NCBI RefSeq assembly: GCF_024171785.1
Contig: NZ_JAMTCK010000006.1
Coordinates: forward strand, 248,001-312,000
DNA: 64,000 bases
Source: Goodfellowiella coeruleoviolacea
GTDB taxonomy: Bacteria; Actinomycetota; Actinomycetes; Mycobacteriales; Pseudonocardiaceae
Direction: 5' to 3'
Within the stretch, counting starts at the first letter, position 1; every line of letters starts with the position of its first letter. The notes beneath the pieces are model-generated. The model was not told where the DNA came from. It saw only the letters and a list, made by a program, of their open reading frames with translations, and ran no database searches. A program made the position numbers and the translations under genes. This document shows positions 16,799-24,346 of this stretch, piece by piece.

Positions 16799-17929
16799 TC
16801 ACCGGGGCACCGAGAGCCCGGGCAGCAGCGCGATCCGGGCCTGGTCCTCCAGGGTCAGCGGCGGCTTCGGCCGGCCCGGGTTGCGCTGACCGGCCCGCAA
16901 CTGGCTGTCGGCGACGTTCGCGGTGGTGACCGAGATGCGCGTGCCGTCCGCGCGCTCGCTGATCACCTGCTGCCGGACCAGCTTGTCCGGTCCCTCCTCC
17001 ACGATGGCCAGCACGGGCTGGCCGTCCACGACGAGCGCCGGGTGGCAGGTCCGGTTACCGGACGGCCCGACCAGTTTCAGCAGGTCGTTGCAGTCCAGCG
17101 GCTCCATCCCGGGCGGACCGGCCAGCACCTGCACGATCAGCGCACCCACCCCGCTCTCGTCCCCGAGGTCGACCGCGGCGTGGTAGTAGCCCTGGTTGGT
17201 GGAGCTGAAGGTGATCAGCGGCGTGGTGCTGATGTCCGCCGGCGGGACGGACGTCGTGGTCCGCACCGCGCTGGACGGCGTCGAGGTCCCCGCCACCGGC
17301 GGCGCCGCCGAGAACACCGGGGGCTCGCTGGTCTGGCCACGCGAGGGCGCGGACGCCGGAATCGACTCGCTGCTGGTGCGCACCTGACCCGACGACGGCG
17401 ACGACGGCACACCCGGCGAGCCGTCGCGCAGCCGCAGGGCCGGCGCCAGGACGTGGGTCAGCCGCTTGGCGACCACGTCGTCGGGCAGTGCCCGGTCGCC
17501 CGTGCCGGTCTTGATCGGCACGATCGGGCTGACCGTGGTCGGCCAGGGCCGTTTGAGCTGCTCGTCGTCCAAGGGGAACCGCGTGTACACGGTCAGCGGG
17601 GTGGCCACCGCCGGGCTGGGCGCGGGGGGCTGGCCCGACTGGGAGCTGGTCTGCCCGTTGCCCGACACCACCTCGCCCTGCAGGGCGAGGTGCCCGGCGC
17701 CGCTCAGTGCCGCCGCGCCGACCACCACCGTCACCACGGCGGCGGCCACCCCACCGGCCAGGACCGTGCGCCGGGCGCGCAGCCGGCGTTGGCCGCGCCG
17801 CAGCACCTCGTCCCGGTTCACCCCCAGCGGCGGCTCGCCGGCCAGTGCCTGGCCGAGCAGCCGCTTGAACTCGTCGTCGCCCACCTCGTCGGCCGGAACA
17901 CGGCCGAAATCGGGCTTGTCCGAGGTCAT
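16799..17929 (-). CDS. Membrane protein coupled to ECF sigma factor
   Basis: An unrecognised 376-residue protein. A cytoplasmic N-terminal region of about 60 residues (F-K-R-L-L-G-Q-A-L-A-G-E-P-P-L-G-V, then R-R-G-Q-R-R-L-R-A-R-R) is followed by one membrane helix at about 62-82. A Ser/Thr/Pro-rich extracytoplasmic region comes next, then a globular end with two Cys (D-C-N-D-L and R-T-C-H-P) that may form a disulfide. ATG 17929 overlaps the sigma factor stop (ATGA), and GGGGGAGG precedes it. The layout (sigma factor, then one-helix membrane protein) suggests an anti-sigma or sensor role, but no zinc-binding anti-sigma motif is present, so this is inference. Confidence 0.75.
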   Translation of the reverse strand: MTSDKPDFGRVPADEVGDDEFKRLLGQALAGEPPLGVNRDEVLRRGQRRLRARRTVLAGGVAAAVVTVVVGAAALSGAGHLALQGEVVSGNGQTSSQSGQPPAPSPAVATPLTVYTRFPLDDEQLKRPWPTTVSPIVPIKTGTGDRALPDDVVAKRLTHVLAPALRLRDGSPGVPSSPSSGQVRTSSESIPASAPSRGQTSEPPVFSAAPPVAGTSTPSSAVRTTTSVPPADISTTPLITFSSTNQGYYHAAVDLGDESGVGALIVQVLAGPPGMEPLDCNDLLKLVGPSGNRTCHPALVVDGQPVLAIVEEGPDKLVRQQVISERADGTRISVTTANVADSQLRAGQRNPGRPKPPLTLEDQARIALLPGLSVPR

Positions 17930-18510
17930 CGCACCTCCCCCACACTCGTCGGAGCAACGGTCAACAGCTTGCGCAGCGCGGCGATCCCCTTGGCCGCCTG
18001 GCTCTTCACCGTGCCCTCCCCACAGCCCAGCGCCCTGGCGGTGTCCGCGACCGACATGTCCTCCCAGTAGCGCAGCACGATCACGGCCCGCTGGCCAGGC
18101 GGCAGCAGCGCCAGTGCCCGCCGCACGTCCACCGAGTCGGCCACGCCGCCCACCCCGGCCGACACCGCGGCGTCCTCGGGCACGAACGCCACCACGGTCT
18201 CCCGGCGGCGGAACGCCCGGCGGGACTCGTCGATGGCGGTGCGCACCAGCACCTTGCGCGCGTAGGCGTCGACGTTGCCGTCCTTGCGCAGCCGCGGCCA
18301 GGCCACGTAGATCTTGGCCAGCGCGGTCTGCACCAGGTCCTCGGCCCGGTGCCAGTCCCCGCACAGCAGGTAGGCGGTGCGGCGCAGCACGGCCGTGCGC
18401 GCGTCCACGTACTCGCCGAACTCCCGGTCCCGGCTGCTGGCCGGGGTGCGGCTGGCGCGGAGTCCGGGCGAGGTCCTGGCGCGGGCGCCGGTGCGGGCTC
18501 CGTCACTCAC
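17926..18510 (-). CDS. SigE-family ECF RNA polymerase sigma factor
   Basis: A 194-residue group 4 sigma factor of the SigE-like subfamily found in actinomycetes. Region 2 runs from F-G-E-Y-V-D-A-R through L-L-C-G-D-W-H-R-A-E-D-L-V-Q-T-A-L-A-K-I-Y. Region 4 holds L-P-P-G-Q-R-A-V-I-V-L-R-Y-W-E-D-M-S-V and the DNA-reading helix G-C-G-E-G-T-V-K-S-Q-A-A-K-G. The start is GTG 18510. The next gene overlaps by ATGA and encodes a one-helix membrane protein. Target promoters cannot be identified from one window. Confidence 0.9.
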   Translation of the reverse strand: MSDGARTGARARTSPGLRASRTPASSRDREFGEYVDARTAVLRRTAYLLCGDWHRAEDLVQTALAKIYVAWPRLRKDGNVDAYARKVLVRTAIDESRRAFRRRETVVAFVPEDAAVSAGVGGVADSVDVRRALALLPPGQRAVIVLRYWEDMSVADTARALGCGEGTVKSQAAKGIAALRKLLTVAPTSVGEVR

Positions 18511-18670
18511 CTGGCCACCCCCTCTCTCGTCTCAGCACACCAGTACGGGGCCGGCGGCCGGCGGGGTTGTCCCCGACCGAGGAAAAGATCTAGAAAGTTC
18601 GTCACGAGTCCGCGCGGACAGCTGGGCCGTGGTCCGCGGTGCACCGCCGAACGCAGCAGAAACGAGAAGT

Positions 18671-20890
18671 ATGACCAGCTCGGCTGATCTTCCTGGGCGC
18701 TGGGTGGGGATGGGCATCTGGCGCGCGCTGGCGCCGTCGCCGCACCTGCTCGGCCAGGTCGCGTTCGATCCGGCCCGGCAGACCCCGGTGCTGCTGGCCC
18801 GGGGTGCTGGGCTGCGGCAGCACGAGCTGTGGGCGTGGGACGGCCAGCGGTTCCAGCTCGACGTGGCCGACCTGTTCCCCCACCAGCCACCCGGCACCGT
18901 CCAATGCCTGATGTCCACAGTGGACCCCGCTGGTGACCGGCTGCTGGTGTTCGGCCGCACCGAGGACGGCGTGGTCGAGGCATCGGGTGCGCGGGCCGTG
19001 CTGCGACCCCGGACGCGCAGGGCCGACCGGGCGTCGTGGCAGCGGGTGACCAGTGCTGTGGTGCTCGGCGACACCGTGCTGTTCGTCGGCCGCGACGGGG
19101 CCGTGTTCACCCGCGACGGCCAGCGGCTGGTCGTGGCGCACCGGGCCCTGCCGGACCTGGCCGACGAGGCCGACGAGCTGCGTTCCGTGGTGGTCGATCC
19201 CGAACGCGGGGTGCTCACCGCGGCCAGCACGGCCGGCCGGTTGCACACGTTCACCCTGGATGACGGGTGGCACCAGGTCGGCGACGCCCGCGCCTGGGGC
19301 GTGAGCCTGGCCTGGGACCCGATCGCCCGCCGGGTGGTGGTGTTGTCCGGCCCGCCCGGTGAGGACCGGTGGACCGGCGCGCCCAGCGCCGGGATGTGGC
19401 TGCGCGGCTGGCCGGCTGACGCGGAGCCCGGCACGCCGCCGCCGCTGGAGACCAGGGCGCCGTTCGGTTGGCACCAGCCACTCGTGTTCGACCGGGCCCG
19501 GCGCCAGTGGCTGCTGCTGGCCTCGGCCGACGAGGTGTGGGTGAGTCCGTCCGGTGCGGCGTGGACCCGGCTGGACCAGCCCCACCGGCTGGAGAACTAC
19601 TACCACGCGCACTTCACCTGGACGGCGGGCGGACCGCTGCGGGCGTCGATGAGCCACCACTGGGGGCCGACCATGACCCTGGTCGGGGACCGGTGGCTGG
19701 CTGGCTCCTACCCCTCCGGCGAGACCATCTGGCAGCACCACAACGTGGCGGCGGCCGTGCCCGACGGACTGGTGCGCCTGGACCCCGACGGTGCCCTGCA
19801 CCACCTGCCCGCCGAGGGCGAGTGCCAGCGGTTGACCGCACCCTGGGGTGGGTTGGCCGGTCTCAACACGCTCGCGCGGCCGCACGCGGTGCTGTGCCAC
19901 GACCCCGCCGCCGACCGGCTGGTCCTCTGGGCCGGTGGCGACGGGGCGGGCTGGGTGTTCCGGGACGGCGCGTGGACCGCGCTGCCGCCGGGGCCGCCGG
20001 CCGGCCGGGGCCTGCTGTGCGGGACCGAACGCGGCACCTACCTGCTGGTCGCCGGTGAACTCTGGCTGCTCACCCCCGACGACGCGTGGGCACCGGTCGG
20101 ATCCGCCCCGGACTGGCCCGCCCACGTGGTGTTCACCAGCGGCGGGGCCCTGTGGTCGGTGTCCGACCGGCAGGTGGCGCGCTGGTCGGCCGGCCGGTTC
20201 GAGCCGCTGCTGGAGCTGCCCGAACCGGTGTCGCTGACCCAGGAGGCCGACCGGGTGAGCACGAGCTTCGTGCCCAGTGTCGTCGCCTACGACCCGCTCG
20301 GCGACCGGCTGGTCGTGCACGGGCCGAGCGGGGTGTGGGAGCTGTCCGTGTCCGGTCTCGCCGCGGCTGACGCCGTGCTGCCGGAACCGGTCGGGCCGGC
20401 CGTGCCAGCCGCGGCAGCGCCACCCGCACCCGTGGGCCCCAGCTGCTACCTGCTGGAGTTCTCCGTCGCGCCGGGCGGTGCCCGGCACGCCTGGATCTAC
20501 GCGCACGGCACCCTGGCCGATGCGGTGGACAGCCTGCACGCGGCGCTGTCCTGCCCCGACCCGGACGAACGGGAGCTGCTGGCGTCCCTGGTGCGGGGCG
20601 GCACCCTGCACCTGTGGGTGGTGCGGGGCGGCACGCTCACCGAGGGCGTCGACCTGCACCCGTTCCTGGTTCGCGAAGCCGGCGACACCGGCGACACCGC
20701 CAGCGTCCGGCCACCCCGGGTGGATCTGGCCGCGCTGGCCGGGGTGGTGCCCGAGTTGACCGGCCCGACCCTCGCCAGCGACGGCTACCTGGTGGTCTCC
20801 TGGACCGGCCCCCGACCCGACCCGGACACGTTCAGCTACCTGCGGGACGGCATCCCGCTGCGCGCCGGCTTCAACGACCTGGAGAGCTGA
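18671..20890 (+). CDS. Large beta-propeller-like hypothetical protein
   Basis: An unrecognised 739-residue protein without signal peptide or membrane helix. It contains many repeated segments ending in D-x-x-x-D-R-L-V/L-V/L (for example D-P-A-G-D-R-L-L-V-F, D-P-A-A-D-R-L-V-L-W and D-P-L-G-D-R-L-V-V-H), each followed by G- and W-rich strands. This spacing is what a Kelch- or WD-like propeller would give. The last 130 residues look like a separate domain (C-Y-L-L-E-F-S-V-A-P-G-G and L-V-R-G-G-T-L-H-L-W-V-V-R-G-G). The start is ATG 18671 after GAGAAG; it is divergent from the sigma operon. No enzyme motif is visible; a binding or scaffold role is the safest guess. Confidence 0.75.
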   Translation: MTSSADLPGRWVGMGIWRALAPSPHLLGQVAFDPARQTPVLLARGAGLRQHELWAWDGQRFQLDVADLFPHQPPGTVQCLMSTVDPAGDRLLVFGRTEDGVVEASGARAVLRPRTRRADRASWQRVTSAVVLGDTVLFVGRDGAVFTRDGQRLVVAHRALPDLADEADELRSVVVDPERGVLTAASTAGRLHTFTLDDGWHQVGDARAWGVSLAWDPIARRVVVLSGPPGEDRWTGAPSAGMWLRGWPADAEPGTPPPLETRAPFGWHQPLVFDRARRQWLLLASADEVWVSPSGAAWTRLDQPHRLENYYHAHFTWTAGGPLRASMSHHWGPTMTLVGDRWLAGSYPSGETIWQHHNVAAAVPDGLVRLDPDGALHHLPAEGECQRLTAPWGGLAGLNTLARPHAVLCHDPAADRLVLWAGGDGAGWVFRDGAWTALPPGPPAGRGLLCGTERGTYLLVAGELWLLTPDDAWAPVGSAPDWPAHVVFTSGGALWSVSDRQVARWSAGRFEPLLELPEPVSLTQEADRVSTSFVPSVVAYDPLGDRLVVHGPSGVWELSVSGLAAADAVLPEPVGPAVPAAAAPPAPVGPSCYLLEFSVAPGGARHAWIYAHGTLADAVDSLHAALSCPDPDERELLASLVRGGTLHLWVVRGGTLTEGVDLHPFLVREAGDTGDTASVRPPRVDLAALAGVVPELTGPTLASDGYLVVSWTGPRPDPDTFSYLRDGIPLRAGFNDLES

Positions 20891-20898
20891 CCGCCTGA

Positions 20899-20915
20899 CC
20901 CGTCGCGACGACGGG
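20899..20915. terminator. Short hairpin after the propeller gene
   Basis: A perfect 7-bp stem (CCCGTCG / CGACGGG) around CGA, eight bases after the stop codon, followed by a second weak GC hairpin. It is a modest terminator candidate. Confidence 0.4.
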
Positions 20916-21000
20916 CGGCTCCGCGCCCGCCGGCAGGTGTTCAGGACGCGGCAGCCGCACTCAACGCGGGCCCGCTGTGGTTGCTCGGCCGGTCCTGCGA

Positions 21001-21110
21001 ACACCCCCCGCCCTCCCAGGGGGCGTCCCCTGGACCAGCCTATCGCCGCTGCTCAACGAACCAAAGCGCCAACCAGAGCCTGTGGATAACTCACCCGCGC
21101 CGATGGATGA
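21001..21110 (-). repeat. Dispersed DnaA-box-pair element, copy 2
   Basis: Reverse-oriented copy. TTATCCACAG reads down from 21089, TAGGCTGG from 21042 (47 bases later), then GGGGACGCCCCCTGGGAGGG and a GGGGGG run to 21001. The outer box is degenerate (TCATCCATCG from 21110). It lies between the convergent propeller gene and purM. Confidence 0.8.
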
Positions 21111-21238
21111 CTCCGCCACGGCGACCGCCATTCACCGAACAGCGGGACCACGACACCCCGACACCGCAGCAGGACCGCGACCGCAGCACCGCGAGCCCGC
21201 CCCGGCCCCACCCCGCGGCGGAGCCGGGGCAGGGCCGG

Positions 21239-22360
21239 TCAGAAGCGCGGGTGGGTGCCGCGCAGTTCGGCGCGCGGGGCGTCGGCGTCCTCGGCGCGGG
21301 TGACCTCGCCGAGCACCCACGCGGGCACGTGCCTGGCGGTGAGCACGGCCAGGGCCCGGTCCACCTCGTCGGGCGAGACCACGGCGACCATGCCGACGCC
21401 CATGTTGAACGTCTTCTCCATCTCGGCGCGGTCCACCCGGCCGCGCTGGGCGATCAGCGCGAACACCGGGGCGGGCGTCCAGCTGCCCCGGTCCAGCGAC
21501 GCGGTCACGCCGGCCGGCAGCACCCGGGCCAGGTTGGCGGCCAGGCCACCACCGGTGATGTGGGCGAACGTGCGCACCTCGGCCTCGGCGGCCAGGGCCA
21601 GGCAGTCCTTGGCGTAGATGCGGGTGGGTTCGAGCAGTTCCTCGCCGAGGGTGCGGCCGAACTCCTCGACGTGCCCGGACAGCGGCATCCGGGCGATCTC
21701 CAGCAGCACGTGCCTGGCCAGCGAGTAGCCGTTGGAGTGCAGGCCGGAGGAGGCCATGCCGATGACCACGTCACCGGGCCGCACCCGGTCCGGGCCGAGC
21801 ACGGCGTCGGCCTCGACCACGCCGATGCCGGTGGCCGACAGGTCGTAGGCGCCGTCGGACATCAGCCCGGGGTGTTCGGCGGTCTCCCCGCCGAGCAGGG
21901 CGCAGCCGGCCCGCACGCAGCCCTCGGCGATGCCCTTGACCAGTTCGGCGATCCGGTCCGGGATGACCTTGCCGACCGCGATGTAGTCCTGCAGCAGCAG
22001 CGGCTCGGCCCCGCACACCACCAGGTCGTCCACGACCATGGCGACCAGGTCGATGCCCACGGTGTCGTGCACGTCCAGCGCCTGGGCCACGGCGATCTTG
22101 GTGCCGACGCCGTCGGTGGACGCGGCCAGCACCGGCTCCTTCCAGCGGCCCAGCTTGAGCTTGAACAGCCCGGCGAACCCGCCGATGCCGCCGAGCACCT
22201 CCGGCCGCCCGGCCTTGGCCGCCCACGGCTTGAGCTTCTCGACGGCCTCGTCCCCGGCGGCGATGTCAACGCCGGCGGCGGCGTAGGTGGCACTCACCGG
22301 GGTGGTGCGGTCCGCGGCTCGGTCGACCACGGGCTTCGGACTGTCCATCTGGGTGCTCAC
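21239..22360 (-). CDS. purM: Phosphoribosylformylglycinamidine cyclo-ligase
   Basis: A 373-residue AIR synthetase, fifth step of de novo purine synthesis (FGAM plus ATP to AIR). It has the PurM start T-Y-A-A-A-G-V-D-I-A-A-G, the ATP loop S-T-D-G-V-G-T-K, the D-D-L-V-V-C-G-A-E-P motif, and L-L-G-G-E-T-A-E and I-T-G-G-G-L-A-A-N. The first 22 residues are an extra polar tail. It lies 148 bp downstream of purF on the same strand, so co-transcription is likely. Confidence 0.95.
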   Translation of the reverse strand: MSTQMDSPKPVVDRAADRTTPVSATYAAAGVDIAAGDEAVEKLKPWAAKAGRPEVLGGIGGFAGLFKLKLGRWKEPVLAASTDGVGTKIAVAQALDVHDTVGIDLVAMVVDDLVVCGAEPLLLQDYIAVGKVIPDRIAELVKGIAEGCVRAGCALLGGETAEHPGLMSDGAYDLSATGIGVVEADAVLGPDRVRPGDVVIGMASSGLHSNGYSLARHVLLEIARMPLSGHVEEFGRTLGEELLEPTRIYAKDCLALAAEAEVRTFAHITGGGLAANLARVLPAGVTASLDRGSWTPAPVFALIAQRGRVDRAEMEKTFNMGVGMVAVVSPDEVDRALAVLTARHVPAWVLGEVTRAEDADAPRAELRGTHPRF

Positions 22361-22508
22361 GGCAGGTCTCCATCGAGGAGCTGGTCGGTTGTCTGGTCAC
22401 GCTGAGTCTGGCACTCGCGGCCGGGCGTCATCAGCGGGTGTCGCGGTCGGCCGGTGCGGGTCGCGGTCAGCTCGGGTTGTGAACGCGGTGCGGTGCGGCC
22501 CCGCGCTG

Positions 22509-24056
22509 TCACGGCCGGCTCAGTGCGTCCGCCGCACCGTACCCGTTGGCGTGCACCGGCGCGGCCGACCCGGCCACCCCCTTCTCGATGCCCTCCAGCA
22601 GGTGCTTGCCGATCCGGGCCTCGTCGGGCAGGGCGATCGGGTACTTGCCGTCGAAGCACGCCGAGCACAGCCGGGTCCTGGGCTGCTCGCTCGCGGCGAC
22701 CAGGGCCTCCAGCGACACGTAGCCCAGCGAGTCCGCGCCGATCGAGCGGCGCACCCCGTCCAGGTCGAGGCCGTTGGCGATCAGCTCGGCGCGCGAGGCG
22801 AAGTCGATGCCGTAGAAGCAGGGCCAGCGCACCGGCGGGGACGCGATGCGCACGTGCACCTCGACCGCGCCGGCCTCGCGCAGCATCCGCACCAGGGCCC
22901 GCTGGGTGTTGCCGCGCACGATGGAGTCGTCCACCACCACCAGGCGCTTGCCCCGGATGACCTCGCGCAGCGGGTTGAGCTTGAGCCGGATGCCCAACTG
23001 CCGGATGGTCTGCGAGGGCTGGATGAAGGTGCGGCCCACGTAGGCGTTCTTGACCAGGCCCGAGCCGTAGGGGATGCCGGACGCCTGGGCGTAGCCGATG
23101 GCGGCCGGCGTGCCGGACTCGGGCACCGGGATGACCAGGTCGGCCTCGGCCGGGTGCTCGGCGGCCAGCCGGCGGCCGATGTCCACCCGGGTGGCGTGCA
23201 CGGACCGGCCGGCGATGGTGGTGTCCGGCCTGGCCAGGTAGACGTACTCGAACACGCAGCCCTTGGGTTCGGGGTTGGCGAACCGGGACGAGCGCAGGCC
23301 CTCCTCGTCGATGGCGATCAGCTCGCCGGGCTCGACCTCGCGGACGAACGACGCGCCCACGATGTCCAGGGCCGCGGTTTCGCTGGCCACCACCCAGCCG
23401 CGCTCCAGCCGGCCCAGCACCAGCGGGCGCACCCCGTGCGGGTCGCGCGCCGCGTACAGCGTGGACTCGTCGGAGAACACCAGGCAGAACGCGCCGCGCA
23501 CGGTGGGCAGCAGTTCCAGGGCGGCCTGCTCGATGCCGGTGTCGGCCGCGGCGGCGGCCAGCAGCCCGCAGATCAGGTCGGAGTCGGTGGTGGCGCCACC
23601 GCGGGTGTCCACCGCGCCGGCGGCCGTGGCCCGCTCCAGCAGTTCGGCGGTGTTCACCAGGTTGCCGTTGTGGCCCAGGGCCAGGCCGCTGCCCGCGGCC
23701 GTGGTGCGGAACGTGGGCTGGGCGTTCTCCCAGGTGGGCGAGCCGGTGGTGGAGTAGCGGCAGTGCCCGACGGCGACGTGGCCGTGCAGCGAGGACAGCA
23801 CCTGCTCGTCGAAGACCTGGCTGACCAGCCCGAGGTCCTTGAACACCACGACCTGGCTGCCGTCGGCCACCGAGATGCCCGCGGCTTCCTGACCTCGGTG
23901 TTGCAGGGCGTACAGCCCGTAGTAGGTGAGCTTGGCGACCTCCTCGCCCGGCGCCCACACCCCGAAGACACCGCACTCCTCGCGCGGCTCTGGTTCGGGG
24001 GTTTCGGGTGCGGAGGGATGTCCGGCTGCTGACTGGTCGGTCTGGTCGGTGACCAC
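22509..24056 (-). CDS. purF: Amidophosphoribosyltransferase
   Basis: A 515-residue PurF, first committed step of purine synthesis (PRPP plus glutamine to phosphoribosylamine). The glutaminase nucleophile Cys is in E-E-C-G-V-F-G-V-W at about residue 28; the residues before it are the propeptide removed in this family. G-H-N-G-N-L-V-N and R-Y-S-T-T-G also belong to the glutaminase domain. The PRPP site V-V-V-D-D-S-I-V-R-G-N-T is in the second domain. C-terminal Cys residues (L-C-S-A-C-F) are compatible with the Fe-S cluster of B. subtilis-type enzymes. GTG 24056 is chosen: GGGAG lies seven bases upstream, and the longer frame runs through the promoter. Confidence 0.94.
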   Translation of the reverse strand: MVTDQTDQSAAGHPSAPETPEPEPREECGVFGVWAPGEEVAKLTYYGLYALQHRGQEAAGISVADGSQVVVFKDLGLVSQVFDEQVLSSLHGHVAVGHCRYSTTGSPTWENAQPTFRTTAAGSGLALGHNGNLVNTAELLERATAAGAVDTRGGATTDSDLICGLLAAAAADTGIEQAALELLPTVRGAFCLVFSDESTLYAARDPHGVRPLVLGRLERGWVVASETAALDIVGASFVREVEPGELIAIDEEGLRSSRFANPEPKGCVFEYVYLARPDTTIAGRSVHATRVDIGRRLAAEHPAEADLVIPVPESGTPAAIGYAQASGIPYGSGLVKNAYVGRTFIQPSQTIRQLGIRLKLNPLREVIRGKRLVVVDDSIVRGNTQRALVRMLREAGAVEVHVRIASPPVRWPCFYGIDFASRAELIANGLDLDGVRRSIGADSLGYVSLEALVAASEQPRTRLCSACFDGKYPIALPDEARIGKHLLEGIEKGVAGSAAPVHANGYGAADALSRP

Positions 24057-24085
24057 CGAGTGCTCCCTGGATGACGGAGTCGGAC

Positions 24086-24099
24086 TACACCTCAGTGTA
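24086..24099 (-). promoter_or_regulatory. purF promoter -10 within an inverted repeat
   Basis: A perfect inverted repeat TACAC-CTCA-GTGTA lies 30 bp upstream of the purF start. On the minus strand it contains TACACT, a TAnnnT -10-like hexamer at 24099-24094. A repressor bound here would block the promoter, but no regulator is identified. Confidence 0.35.
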
Positions 24100-24346
24100 A
24101 GGCGCACCAGGTGGCCGCCACGCCAGCAAGCCATTGCCACACGTGACCAAGCCCACCCCCGATGCCGGCCGAACCGGGGAAATCCGCCCTGATCACCGGC
24201 ATCGCGGTGGCCGCCGCCGCGCGCACGAGCGGTCACCGTGCGCAGTCCTCGCGGCCCGGGTGCCGGCCGGTTGGTCCGGTCGGCTGTCGGTGCGCGTCCG
24301 TATGGTCGCCGCCGTCCGTTCCCAGTCCCCGCAGCAGGAGGCGGCG

